64,000 nucleotides of DNA, from positions 186,001 through 250,000 of the forward strand of contig NZ_FNNU01000004.1 in NCBI RefSeq assembly GCF_900106975.1, in the 5' to 3' direction. Under the pieces are notes generated by a model. That model was given only the letters and a program-made list of their open reading frames with translations, made no database searches and was not told the DNA's origin. The first letter of the stretch is position 1. Every line of letters begins with the position of its first letter. Below, one piece after another: positions 37,710 through 47,090 of the stretch. Position numbers and translations under genes: made by a program. The DNA comes from Pseudomonas kuykendallii (GTDB taxonomy: Bacteria; Pseudomonadota; Gammaproteobacteria; Pseudomonadales; Pseudomonadaceae).

Positions 37710-38078
37710 TCAAGCCTGTTCGCGAAACAGCAAACTGCGCATGCCGTCCAGATTAGCAGCCAGTTCCAGCGCTTCCTCCGAGGGAATTTGGCGAATCACT
37801 TCACCGGAGTCGCTGGCGACGACCTGCACGACCACCCGGCCACTGGAGTCGTCGAGGTGGAAATCCAGATTGCGTTTAATCGACTGGGCGTAGTTCTGCA
37901 TGCTCGCTACCGCCGAGTCCAGCTCGCCACGATCAATCGATTCACCCGCACTCACCGCGTTTTCGGCCTTCCCGGTCGCCACGCTGGTTACCGCCTCCGA
38001 CGAAGCCTTGCCCGACGTAGCGGACGTGGACGTGGTCGTGGACGGGACATATTGCACATTCGGAGTCGTGATGTTCAT
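37710..38078 (-). CDS. flaG: FlaG family protein
   Basis: A 122-residue FlaG. The N-terminal half is Ser/Thr/Ala-rich. The C-terminal half has the family pattern LDFHLDDSSGRVVVQVVASD and ends near GEVIRQIPSEEALELA. FlaG affects filament length in polarly flagellated bacteria. It lies between fliC and fliD; I see no promoter of its own, so it probably depends on read-through of the fliC terminator. Confidence 0.94.
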   Translation of the reverse strand: MNITTPNVQYVPSTTTSTSATSGKASSEAVTSVATGKAENAVSAGESIDRGELDSAVASMQNYAQSIKRNLDFHLDDSSGRVVVQVVASDSGEVIRQIPSEEALELAANLDGMRSLLFREQA

Positions 38079-38103
38079 TTGGAAATCACCTCACAACGGG
38101 AAA

Positions 38104-38132
38104 AGGGGGAAGGCATCAATGCACTTCCCCCT
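38104..38132 (-). terminator. Hairpin after fliC, partial terminator
   Basis: AGGGGGAAG (38104-38112) pairs with CTTCCCCCT (38124-38132), with a further short GCAT/ATGC stem inside. On the minus strand only four T residues follow (A4 at 38101-38104). It lies 19 bases after the fliC stop. A leaky terminator would give high fliC and lower flaG-fliD mRNA. Confidence 0.7.
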
Positions 38133-38151
38133 CCACCCTATTTGGTATCGA

Positions 38152-39597
38152 TTACTGGAGCAGACTCAGTACAGCGGACGGCAGCTGGTTGGCCTGGGCC
38201 AGGATCGCTGTCGACGCTTGTTGCAGAGTTTGCTGCTTGGTCAGCTCGGCAGTTTCCGATGCGAAGTCAGCGTCCTGAACGCGGCTACGTGCAGCCGTGG
38301 AGTTCTCGGAGATGCTCTGCAGGTTGGAAACCGTGCTGTCGAAGCGGTTCTGTACGGCACCGAGGTCGGCACGCTGGGCATCGATGTTGGAGATCGCCTT
38401 GTCGATGACCGAGATCGCTTTCTGCGAGCCGCGAGCCGAGGTGATGTCAGTATCGGTGACGCTGGTCAGCTCGGACTTGGTGGTGCCGCTACCGAACACA
38501 GTGGCCGCTACAGTACCGGTCTTGTCGGTGAGGCTGTAAGCCTTGGCCGAGTTCAGATCGACAGTACCGCGGACGGTCTGGCCGTCGGCCACCTGAGTCC
38601 CAGCACCGAACTCGCCGTCAGAATCCTGCACCGCGACCTTCACGCCCGCTGCGGAAGCCGTGTTGCCTGCGTCCACGTCGAAGGAGATGTTCTCACCGGT
38701 GCTGGAGGTGATCGACAGCTCGCCGCTTTCTTCGTTGTAGTTGACGGAGATACCCAGCGCCGAGGCGTTCGAGCTGAGCTGGTCGGCCAGGTCGGAGGTC
38801 GAATGGGCACCCACGATGCTCGCCGAGGCAGTGCCGACGTTGACGGTGAACGAAGCACCGCTGGTTGCCGCGCCGCTACCGGTGTCGATGCTCAGTTGAG
38901 CGGTCGTGGAAGCGGTGGCGCTCAGGCCGGTGATCGAGTTGTTGAGGCCCTTGGCGATGTCCTTAGCGGATGCGCCGGCTTCGATATCGACGTCTTTGGT
39001 CTTGCCGCCACCAGTAACGGTGATGGTGCCTGCACCGGCAGCCGAGCCGCTGGCGACGACGGCCGCGTCGGCGGAAGCCTGCTGCGAACCGATACGGTTG
39101 GCCGAAACGTTACCCAGGGTCAGGTTGATGGTTTCGTTGGCGTTGGCGCCGACCTGGAAGCTGGAAGTACCGAAGGAGCCGTCGAGCAGGTTACGACCAC
39201 CGAAGGTGGTGGTGCTGGCGATACGGGTCAGTTCGGTGGAGAGCTGCGAGTACTCGGCCTGCAGGGAGTTGCGGTCTTCGTCGCTGTTCGAGCCGTTAGC
39301 CGATTGCAGGGCCAGTTCACGCATACGTTGCAGGATGTTGGTGGATTCCTGCATGGCGCCTTCAGCGGTCTGCGCGATGGAGATGCCGTCGTTGGAGTTC
39401 TTGACCGCTACATCCAGGCCGTTGATCTGGCTGGTCAGGCGGTTGGAGATCTGCAGGCCAGCCGCATCGTCTTTGGCGCTGTTGATTTTCAGGCCGCTGG
39501 ACAGACGTTGCATGGTGGTCGACAGAGCGTCAGAAGACTTGTTCAGGTTCTTCTGGGTATTCAGTGCGGCAATGTTGGTGTTGACGGTAAGAGCCAT
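38152..39597 (-). CDS. fliC: Flagellin FliC
   Basis: A 481-residue flagellin. The conserved N-terminal D0/D1 part ([20 protein letters not shown]) and C-terminal part (ending [16 protein letters not shown]) flank a variable central domain (about 175-390) rich in Ser, Thr, Ala and Gly. The central domain is the surface region that Pseudomonas modifies with O-linked glycans, and a glycosylation cassette lies directly upstream. Two sigma-28 promoters precede it. Confidence 0.98.
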   Translation of the reverse strand: MALTVNTNIAALNTQKNLNKSSDALSTTMQRLSSGLKINSAKDDAAGLQISNRLTSQINGLDVAVKNSNDGISIAQTAEGAMQESTNILQRMRELALQSANGSNSDEDRNSLQAEYSQLSTELTRIASTTTFGGRNLLDGSFGTSSFQVGANANETINLTLGNVSANRIGSQQASADAAVVASGSAAGAGTITVTGGGKTKDVDIEAGASAKDIAKGLNNSITGLSATASTTAQLSIDTGSGAATSGASFTVNVGTASASIVGAHSTSDLADQLSSNASALGISVNYNEESGELSITSSTGENISFDVDAGNTASAAGVKVAVQDSDGEFGAGTQVADGQTVRGTVDLNSAKAYSLTDKTGTVAATVFGSGTTKSELTSVTDTDITSARGSQKAISVIDKAISNIDAQRADLGAVQNRFDSTVSNLQSISENSTAARSRVQDADFASETAELTKQQTLQQASTAILAQANQLPSAVLSLLQ

Positions 39598-39678
39598 GAC
39601 GAGAACCTCGTGGTGTGGGCTTGTACGACTCCCGGCCTTGGCAACCGCCGGGATTGGCCTAGAGAGCTTTCGTGATGT

Positions 39679-39705
39679 TTATCGTCGTGCCGGCAGAAAG
39701 CTTTA
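39679..39705 (-). promoter_or_regulatory. Proximal sigma-28 promoter of fliC
   Basis: Read on the minus strand: TAAAGCTT, exactly 11 bases, GACGATAA. It ends 81 bases before the fliC ATG, giving a leader of about 75 bases. Position and match make it the main fliC promoter. Confidence 0.88.
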
Positions 39706-39794
39706 ACGTTTTTTAAAACTTTTTTGCTGTAGGGCTTGACCGCCCTCGCGAGACTCCGAACATCACCACGGAGCCACGTCTTCAGGCATCCGGG

Positions 39795-39821
39795 TTATCG
39801 GTTCGGGCTCGCGAAACTTTA
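39795..39821 (-). promoter_or_regulatory. Distal sigma-28 promoter upstream of fliC
   Basis: Read on the minus strand: TAAAGTTT (perfect -35), exactly 11 bases, ACCGATAA. It lies 6 bases after the stop of the large glycosyltransferase gene and 116 bases upstream of the proximal fliC promoter. It would give fliC a leader of about 190 bases or drive a short separate RNA. Confidence 0.78.
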
Positions 39822-39827
39822 ACGCTT

Positions 39828-42800
39828 TCAGTCAGGCAGCCAGGCCTTGCGCCAGGCCTGCAGATTGTCGCCTTCGAGCATCCACTCGGCACGCACCTTG
39901 GTCTGCAATGCCGCGCCCATCGCAGCCGCCGCATCCAGGTCCTGCAGGTGCGCCCGGATCGCGTTGAGCCAATCCTTGTAGCGGTTTTTCACCAGCGTCA
40001 CCGGCAGGTCGCACCGGTAGGGCTCGATATCGCTGCACACTACCGGGAAGCCGCAGGCGCCGTACTCGAGCAGGCGAAGATTGCTCTTGCACTCGTTGAA
40101 GCGGTTTTGCTCGAGCGGCGCGAGGGCCAGATCCAGGTCCAGACTTGCCAGCCTTTCGGGATAGCGGTCGAACGGAACACCGGGGTGGTACTCGGCCATG
40201 AACGGCAACAGCTCGTCCGGGCACATGCCCATGAAGACCCAGTCCACCTCGCCCGCCAGCGCCCTGACCACGTCGGCGACCATTTTCAGATCGCCGCCAT
40301 GACCAAGCCCACCAGCCCAGCCCACCCGGGGCTTCGGACCCGACCGGCGCTGCCCCTGCAAACCTTTCCACGACTCGGGAGCGAGCGTGTTCCTGACGAC
40401 GCGAATGTCCGAATGCATGCCGGCCAACGCCGCCGCCAGCGGCTCCGTCGATACGACGAAACGGTCGCACAGGGAAAGGACCTTGCGCAGCGAACGCACG
40501 ACTTCACGGGAAAAATCGGCACGGTGCTGGCTGCCGAGCGGAAGCTCGATGATGTAGTCGTCCAGCTCATAGACCTTGAGCGCCGTGGAGAACGCCTTGA
40601 GTCGGCTGACGTAGTTGATCTGCGGTTCCAGCAACTGCCGCTGGAGGATCACCGAGTCCGGCTTGAAGCGCTCGACCTGGGCAGGCGTCAGCAGATAGCG
40701 GCTGTATCCACCCTGTGCAAGCCCCGCCTGCGCCAATGCATTGAACGGCTGAAGAACGCGGTATTGCCCGCCGCCATACGCGTCCGCGGCGTGGCAAAGA
40801 ATCGACGGCACGGCTTTCTCCGCGAACGGCTGCCAATAGAATCGCTCGCTCTCGGCAGCCAGGGAGAAACCGCCCGCATACAGCGTGAGGTTCTTGTTGT
40901 AGGCGGGGTCTTCCGCGATCTGTGGGAGCCAGCGGGCATACATCGCCAGTTGCTCGCTGTTGAAACGCTCCTTCTTCGACGACGCGTACTGCGAATCCAG
41001 ATTCCTCTGACTGACGCTGCCCTCGTGCACCAAAACCGCATAGGGCGTCCACACCGTCAGATAGCCGGCGTAACGCACCTTGAGGCCAAGATCGACATCG
41101 TTGTACGAGACCTTGAAATCGTCTTCGTCCAGGCCACCGACCTCGGCATAGACCGAGGCACGGATCATCAGGCAGGCCGCGGTGACGACCGTGTAGTTCT
41201 GATCGACCAGCAGCCGATGCATGTAGCCGGGAGCGTCGGCCTGCTCCCCGATGAACGGGTGGTCGGCAGGGCCACCCAGACCCAGAATGACGCCGCCGTG
41301 CTGGATGGTCCCATCCAGGAAGTGAAGCTTGGCACCGACGATTCCCACTTCAGGGCGCCGGGCGTGGTTCAACAGGGCATCCAGCCAACCGGCTTCTATG
41401 ATCGCGGTGTCGTTGTTCAGCAGAACCAGGTACTCGCCCCGCGCCTGCTCCGCGGCGAAGTTGTTGATCGCCGAATAATTGAAAGGCTTGGGATAGCGCA
41501 GTATGCGCACCTTGTCGCTACCGAGCTGCTCCATGCCGGCCAGCCAGGCGATGGCCTCGAGAGTTTCGCTCGCGTTGTCGACGATCAGCAGCTCGTAGTT
41601 CGCATACCGCGTCTTCTCGATGAGGCTTTCGACGCAGCGCCGCAGAACGGGAAGTTGGTCGCGGGTGGGAATGATGATGGAAACCAGCGGCTGGCTGGCG
41701 TTGTGGTAGGCCACCCGATTGATCATCGGCAAGGCGCCCTGGGTAATGCTGTGGGCAATGCCCAGGCGAGTCAGGTGATTGGACGTCAGCCGCGGTGCGT
41801 TCGCAATCACCTCATCCTCGGCCAGCCAATGCCCCATATGCCTGTCGCAGTGCACCAGCACTTCGGCGATATGACCAATCGAACCCAGCCCCCGGCTTTC
41901 CACCAGCCGGAACATCACATCGTGCGGGCTCAACTCGCCAAAGGACGGATCGAACCCGCCGACGGCCAGGAAGGCGTCCTTCTCGAAGGCCAGCGTGCGG
42001 CCGCAATAGGGATAGCTGCGCAGGAAGTCGAGGTTGAAATCCGGCTTGAAGAAAGGATCGCGATAGTGCGCGCCGTCCAGCGCGTCCTCATCGGCGTAGA
42101 TACTCGATAACGACGGCTCGGCATTGAGGCGGTCGTTCAGCAACACCAGTGCGTGCGCGTCCAGCACGTCGCCCGCACGCAGCAGATAGAACCAGTCGGC
42201 CTCTAAGGACGGAATGACGTCGTTGATTTGCGACCACACTGAATCGCCCTCGAGCCAGAGGATACGATCGGACAGCTCGCCCGGCCTTCGCTGCGCGGAA
42301 AACACGATGATGGGCCCGGCGTGATAGCACTGCTCATCCACGGCACGGAGGGTTCGGCCCAGAAGCTCCGGCGAGCCGTCGTGATCGCTGATGACGACAG
42401 CGAAGCGCAAGGCGGCGGCATAGCCTTCGATGCGGGCGGGCAGATTATCCGCCTCGCCCAGCGACAGCGTTCTGCCGGCGACCCAGCGCCCGTAATCGGC
42501 GACGAACGAATCGAACGCCGGATCAGGCCGCACCGCTATCTCGCCGGCCACACTGACGGCTTCGTTGACGGCCTCGCGGGTTGCCTCTAGGTACGCCAGG
42601 CCGTGCCTGACGTCGGGCTCGAGGTGGCAGCCCTCGCCCCACTCGTTCCAGGCGTTGATGAAGACCAGACGCTCGTCGCCCTCGAATTCCTCCAGGGTCT
42701 TTCTCAGCGTCGTGCCAAGCCAGTCCTTGTAGGCCGCGGGGCTCGCATTGACCAGCATGGTCGCCCCACCCTTGCGGCGCCGCGCGCTGTTGTCCCAGCT

Positions 42801-44999
42801 CGGCACCAGCCCGCGGAAGCGCTTGTATTCCGCGCGAGGGCGGGACGACCAGAAGTCGGCGAGCTTTTCGTAATCGCCAATGGACTGGATGTGCTGCCGG
42901 GGGTGCGTCAACGGGCCTTCCGGAGCGAGCACGGAAAAATCGACCTGGTGCGGCAGGAACTCGCAGTTGGCATCGAAGCCGGCTTCGCTGGGGGAGAAGA
43001 ACTTGAAGCTTTCCACGCCGACCAGATAGGCCTCGCCAATCCCCGCGTCCCGCCAGGTCTGGCGCCAGGTTTCGAGCGTCGTCTGGAGGTCCGGGATGAT
43101 GTCGCTTCGATAAACGAGAAGCACCGGCTTGCCCTCGACCCGGATGTAGCGCGGGTCGGAGAAGTACGGAATCAGGTCTTCGGCGAACTTCTCGCTCAAC
43201 TCCGGCGAGTAGCTCTGCGCGATCAATATCTCCTTGTCTCCGCCATCCCAGCGGCGGGTCCAGTTTTCATTGGCCCAGCACAGGCAGAACGGCAGATCGA
43301 TGTCCGGATTGGCCAACAGCAAATCCACGGGCTTTTCGAGAAGCCGCTTTCTATCGAACCAGTAGTAGTAGAAACAGAAGCCATACACGCCGTGACTGCG
43401 GGCCAGTTCGGCCTGGCGACGAAGCGTCTCGACATCTAGAAGGTCGTAGTAACCCAGGTCCCCGGCAGGAACATGCGGCTGGTAATGCTCGTCGAACAGC
43501 GGCCGCCCGAGCTTGACGTTGTCCCACTCGGTGAACCCCTTGCCCCACCAGGCATCGTTCTCGGGGATCGCGTGAAACTGCGGCAGGTGGAATGCGATCA
43601 GACGCAGCAGGTCTTCGGGCCTGGGAACCGGCTCGCAAGGCACCACGGGAGCCAACTCGGTTGACTTGGATTCGGGCGCCTGCCGGTCGATTTCGACCGC
43701 CGCGCTCGCCACCACGGCGGCGAGCGTCGAGCTCTGCCCCAGGCTGCCGCGCAGGACGCCTTCCAGATTCGGCTTGTCGCCTGTGAGATAGGCGTCGTGA
43801 AGTTGCGCCAGCGTGTAGACGGGACGCTCCTCGTCGAAAACGCCCTGCCCGACGGACAGGCAGAACGACTCGAACCAGTCGCCGTCGTAGATCGATTCGA
43901 ACAACACGTAGTAATGGCTGAACAGCCAGTACAACGCATGATCACGCGCCGCATCGAAGCCCTTCGCCAGAACGTCGTCCAGGCATTCGAGGCGATGGGC
44001 ATCGGCGAACGGCGTCATGTAGGAGTCACCCAGCGCGATCAATGGGCGCTGGTAAAACAGGGCATGCATGCCGACCGAAGAGGTGACTGTAACGACGGCA
44101 TCGCACAACAGCAGGACCAGCTGCGAGCAGGCGTAGATATCACGACCGCGCGCATCCCAGATCAGGTTGGGATGCCTGGCCTTCAGGTAGCTGTAAATCT
44201 CGTCCGTCACCGCCGGGTTCTCGGGGTGCTCGGTGACCACCACCGCGATATCGGCAGATACGTTGCGCAGGACGTGCTGCAGGTAATCGAACTGCGAGGA
44301 GAACTCGCAGTTGGCATCGAAGGCGTAATAGTCGGAAAACTGCAACGGCAGCAGAACGCTGCGGGAAAACGCGTTCAACCGGTCGCCGTAGATTTCCTCG
44401 GCGATCGGCAGCAGCTTTCTGAGCCCGTCATCCAGATAGCGCTCGCGCAGCTGCGAAATGAAATGCAGCGCCTCCGGCCCCGCACGAAAGGCGTTGATCG
44501 CATCGGCATGTCGGCACAGGTAGCTGTCCCGGAACATCCCGCAGGCGTCGAAATACAGTGTCATCGGGAAGGGCTTGCGGGAAAACATCCCCACTTCGAT
44601 GTTCAGGATCTGCGCGTCGGGGAACACTCGGTTCAGAAACGGCGCGGGCGAAAAGGAAAAAATCACATCGGGCTTGTAGTCGCCCAGAAGACGCTCGGCA
44701 TACGCCGCGAATACGTCGAGGACTTCGCCGTCCTCGCCGTTGTACCAGCGGGAGGTGATATCGAGATAATCGCGGCCGACCTTGCCAATGAATGGCTGAT
44801 AGTCAGCGATATACAGCTCTTCCCGAGCAAACCCTCTCTTGAGCGCCTCCGACTCCAGTGGTTCACCGATCAACAGGCGAAAATCGCCCCCAACCTCCTT
44901 GAGCGGTTTGGCGAAGGTTTTCGCGAAGTCCAGCCAGCCCGCTTTCCAAAAGGGCCTCTGCCGTTCGATGAAGGGTTCGAGGTAGTACAGAAAATTCAT
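39828..44999 (-). CDS. Giant multi-domain glycosyltransferase of the flagellin glycosylation cassette
   Basis: A 1723-residue protein without obvious membrane segments. Residues 1-430 form an N-terminal domain I cannot name with certainty (possibly capsule-synthesis or GT-like). Residues about 470-810 match WbsX-type domains (AWWGKGFTEWDNV; NAWNEWGEGCHLEP). Residues 860-1085 look like a degenerate GT2 domain. Residues 1100-1330 are a GT2 domain (PLVSIIIPTRDQ; VLLNNDTAII; NYSAINNFA). Residues 1390-1723 resemble GT1/GT4 (RVGWAGGLGHGGDL; RLLEYGACGFPVVCSD). It overlaps the upstream fusion gene by one base (TGATG). It probably builds and attaches a multi-sugar glycan on flagellin; attachment is inferred from its position before fliC. 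Confidence 0.88.
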   Translation of the reverse strand: MNFLYYLEPFIERQRPFWKAGWLDFAKTFAKPLKEVGGDFRLLIGEPLESEALKRGFAREELYIADYQPFIGKVGRDYLDITSRWYNGEDGEVLDVFAAYAERLLGDYKPDVIFSFSPAPFLNRVFPDAQILNIEVGMFSRKPFPMTLYFDACGMFRDSYLCRHADAINAFRAGPEALHFISQLRERYLDDGLRKLLPIAEEIYGDRLNAFSRSVLLPLQFSDYYAFDANCEFSSQFDYLQHVLRNVSADIAVVVTEHPENPAVTDEIYSYLKARHPNLIWDARGRDIYACSQLVLLLCDAVVTVTSSVGMHALFYQRPLIALGDSYMTPFADAHRLECLDDVLAKGFDAARDHALYWLFSHYYVLFESIYDGDWFESFCLSVGQGVFDEERPVYTLAQLHDAYLTGDKPNLEGVLRGSLGQSSTLAAVVASAAVEIDRQAPESKSTELAPVVPCEPVPRPEDLLRLIAFHLPQFHAIPENDAWWGKGFTEWDNVKLGRPLFDEHYQPHVPAGDLGYYDLLDVETLRRQAELARSHGVYGFCFYYYWFDRKRLLEKPVDLLLANPDIDLPFCLCWANENWTRRWDGGDKEILIAQSYSPELSEKFAEDLIPYFSDPRYIRVEGKPVLLVYRSDIIPDLQTTLETWRQTWRDAGIGEAYLVGVESFKFFSPSEAGFDANCEFLPHQVDFSVLAPEGPLTHPRQHIQSIGDYEKLADFWSSRPRAEYKRFRGLVPSWDNSARRRKGGATMLVNASPAAYKDWLGTTLRKTLEEFEGDERLVFINAWNEWGEGCHLEPDVRHGLAYLEATREAVNEAVSVAGEIAVRPDPAFDSFVADYGRWVAGRTLSLGEADNLPARIEGYAAALRFAVVISDHDGSPELLGRTLRAVDEQCYHAGPIIVFSAQRRPGELSDRILWLEGDSVWSQINDVIPSLEADWFYLLRAGDVLDAHALVLLNDRLNAEPSLSSIYADEDALDGAHYRDPFFKPDFNLDFLRSYPYCGRTLAFEKDAFLAVGGFDPSFGELSPHDVMFRLVESRGLGSIGHIAEVLVHCDRHMGHWLAEDEVIANAPRLTSNHLTRLGIAHSITQGALPMINRVAYHNASQPLVSIIIPTRDQLPVLRRCVESLIEKTRYANYELLIVDNASETLEAIAWLAGMEQLGSDKVRILRYPKPFNYSAINNFAAEQARGEYLVLLNNDTAIIEAGWLDALLNHARRPEVGIVGAKLHFLDGTIQHGGVILGLGGPADHPFIGEQADAPGYMHRLLVDQNYTVVTAACLMIRASVYAEVGGLDEDDFKVSYNDVDLGLKVRYAGYLTVWTPYAVLVHEGSVSQRNLDSQYASSKKERFNSEQLAMYARWLPQIAEDPAYNKNLTLYAGGFSLAAESERFYWQPFAEKAVPSILCHAADAYGGGQYRVLQPFNALAQAGLAQGGYSRYLLTPAQVERFKPDSVILQRQLLEPQINYVSRLKAFSTALKVYELDDYIIELPLGSQHRADFSREVVRSLRKVLSLCDRFVVSTEPLAAALAGMHSDIRVVRNTLAPESWKGLQGQRRSGPKPRVGWAGGLGHGGDLKMVADVVRALAGEVDWVFMGMCPDELLPFMAEYHPGVPFDRYPERLASLDLDLALAPLEQNRFNECKSNLRLLEYGACGFPVVCSDIEPYRCDLPVTLVKNRYKDWLNAIRAHLQDLDAAAAMGAALQTKVRAEWMLEGDNLQAWRKAWLPD

Positions 45000-46294
45000 C
45001 AAAACTCCCCAATCGAACTGAAGATTTCCTGGGCCGGAAGCCCCATCGCTACCGCCCTGCCGACGCGCCACTCCTTGTCGATGCCCTGCAGCACGGCGGC
45101 CTTGACCTCAGCCCATTTCTCCCGCGGAACCACGACGATTCCGTCTTCGTCGCCGAACACGTAGTCGCCGTTGGCCACGCGTACTTCGCCGATCAGAACC
45201 GGCTTGTTCATCGAGCGGACGACTCCGCGATACTTGATGTCGGAGCAGTAATGGCCCTGGGAGAACACCGGGAAATCCAGGTTGCGCACGGCGTTCACGT
45301 CGCGGGTCAGGCCGTTGATGACGGCGCCGACCGAGCCGGCGCGGGACGCGAGCCCAGCGTTCAGATTGCCGAAATAGGCGCTGTCCGGAACCGGATTGTT
45401 GACCACGATGACATCGCCCGGACGGACGAATTCGTAACTGCCCAGGGCGTCATAGATGCCCTCCCAGGACTCGGCGGGCTTGCAATGATCGAGCTGCAGG
45501 GTCTTCGCCAGGCCGAACACGCGCCGGCCCATGTTGGGCTTCAGCTCTTTCGGCAGCGTGCAGTCGTACCCCAGTTGCCGGGTGATATCGGAGAGGATTG
45601 CGGACGACAGGAAGGGTTTGAGCGCCTGCATCGCCAGGTTCTCCTGGGCGCGCTTGCCGGCGGAGACGGTCTCGGCCAACTGCAGGTCGGCGGGCCAGTT
45701 CACATCCAGGCTTTCTTCGGGGCTGAGCTCGAAAAACGTCGGCTTCTCGGTGAAACGCCGGGTGATGGGGGCGTCACCTCGCTTGACCATGTACAGGCTC
45801 ATCGCCTCGATGTAGGTGGGCGGCAGATCCACGCTGTTGGGGATGCGCCCCGTGCCGTAGTGAGGGCCGTCCTCCCCCCAGGTGTATTGCTTTTCCTTGC
45901 GGATGGCGATCAGCGAATCCGCCCCGCTCTCGCGCAACTGGCGAAGCGCGCGGCCGATGCACTCGGCATCGACGAAGGGCGCGGTGCAAAGCGTCTGGAT
46001 GTAGATGTCGGCCTCGACCTGGGCGCATTCGTAGGCGAACAGCTCATGCCCGTCGGTTTGATTGCTCGCCAGCTCGCTCGGGCGCTTCAGGAACTTGACG
46101 GGCAGATCATCGACCAGCGCAGCCAGCTCGTCCGAATCGGTGTCGAGATAGACCTCGTCGATCTCCTTGCAGTCGAGCAGTTGGCGAAGCTTTCTCTTGA
46201 AGAGGTGCTCACCGTCCAGAACGGCCAGGTTCTTGTTCTTGATTCGTTCGCTGCTGCCCTTTGCGGGCATGATGGCGACCACTTTTCCGGACAT
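44999..46294 (-). CDS. Cytidylyltransferase-RraA/aldolase-like fusion protein
   Basis: A 431-residue two-domain protein. Residues 1-225 are an acylneuraminate cytidylyltransferase-type (NeuA/KdsB-like) domain: MPAKGSSERIKNKN at 9-22, DTDSDE, and LDVNWPADLQLAE near 196-208, where the usual second metal Asp is Asn199. Residues 240-425 resemble the RraA/HMG-aldolase family (RPGDVIVVNN; GAVINGLTRD; GDEDGIVVVP), with Arg331-Asp332 present but Ala335 where aldolases have an acidic residue. The first domain should make a CMP-sugar for the downstream glycosyltransferase; the second domain's role is unknown. AGGAG lies 6 bases before the ATG. Confidence 0.88.
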   Translation of the reverse strand: MSGKVVAIMPAKGSSERIKNKNLAVLDGEHLFKRKLRQLLDCKEIDEVYLDTDSDELAALVDDLPVKFLKRPSELASNQTDGHELFAYECAQVEADIYIQTLCTAPFVDAECIGRALRQLRESGADSLIAIRKEKQYTWGEDGPHYGTGRIPNSVDLPPTYIEAMSLYMVKRGDAPITRRFTEKPTFFELSPEESLDVNWPADLQLAETVSAGKRAQENLAMQALKPFLSSAILSDITRQLGYDCTLPKELKPNMGRRVFGLAKTLQLDHCKPAESWEGIYDALGSYEFVRPGDVIVVNNPVPDSAYFGNLNAGLASRAGSVGAVINGLTRDVNAVRNLDFPVFSQGHYCSDIKYRGVVRSMNKPVLIGEVRVANGDYVFGDEDGIVVVPREKWAEVKAAVLQGIDKEWRVGRAVAMGLPAQEIFSSIGEF

Positions 46295-46320
46295 ATCTGG
46301 CTCCTGTACCGAGCATTCGC

Positions 46321-46995
46321 TCAGAGACAATCGAATACGAAGGCACGTCCGTGCCAGCCGTAGGATGAGAGTTCGTTCAATTCGAATCCGGGATTGGCAT
46401 TCAGCCATTCCGCGGTGGCCCGACGTTCGCCAAAGCGGTTGGAGGCGTTGAAGCAGTTCCAGTCGTCGAACAGCATTACCACGCCGGGACGCACGTGGCG
46501 GGTGACCGCCTGCAACACCCAGTTGCAGGACTCGTAGAGGTCGACATCGACATGGATGACGGCCACCGGTGAGTCGCCCAGCGCACGGGTGACTTCATCG
46601 GCGGTATCGGGTCCGAACCAGCCTTTCACGAACGAGACGGGCGCGGCATCCGCCACCCCGTACCGCTCCAGGAAAGCCTCGACGGCGGGCTGGTCGAACG
46701 CGTAGTCGCCGCGCTGGAACTGGCGGGAGCCCACGTCGACGCCGGTCAGCTCGGGCAGGCCCTCGAAGGAATCGCAAAGGATGTAGCGGTCACAAACGTT
46801 TTCACGGCGATAGGCCCGCAGCGCCGACACCGCCGAGCGGCCCTTGCCGACGCCGAACTCCAGGTAGGCGCCCTGGGTGCGGCTGTCGGAGAGGAACTTC
46901 GCCGCCAGACTGTGTATGTCGACCCGCCCCGTCACCGAAAGCAGACTGGGATAGCCCTCCGCGTAGGGCAAGGGATCCAATTCATCGCGACGCAT
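46321..46995 (-). CDS. TylF/macrocin-O-methyltransferase-like protein
   Basis: A 224-residue class I SAM-dependent methyltransferase. SAM-binding motif I is LEFGVGKGRSAVSAL; the acidic, metal-binding-type residues of the TylF family appear in HVDVDLYESC and LFDDWN. It probably methylates a hydroxyl of a sugar or sugar nucleotide. The ATG at 46995 has GGAGG 4 bases upstream, much better than the start 13 codons earlier. It follows the TPR-methyltransferase by 95 bases and precedes the fusion gene by 26. Confidence 0.88.
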   Translation of the reverse strand: MRRDELDPLPYAEGYPSLLSVTGRVDIHSLAAKFLSDSRTQGAYLEFGVGKGRSAVSALRAYRRENVCDRYILCDSFEGLPELTGVDVGSRQFQRGDYAFDQPAVEAFLERYGVADAAPVSFVKGWFGPDTADEVTRALGDSPVAVIHVDVDLYESCNWVLQAVTRHVRPGVVMLFDDWNCFNASNRFGERRATAEWLNANPGFELNELSSYGWHGRAFVFDCL

Positions 46996-47090
46996 GTTTC
47001 CTCCGGACGTCAAGGCAGCCCACCTGTTTTTCATACCCGTTGCGTGGCGCCTTGCGGCTGCCCCAACCCGCCCATGAAGCCATATGTCGA

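Noticed and set aside
39948-42110. Plus-strand open frame of 720 codons opposite the large glycosyltransferase
   Set aside because: Shadow frame, Arg/His/Gln-rich, with no start signal or domain.
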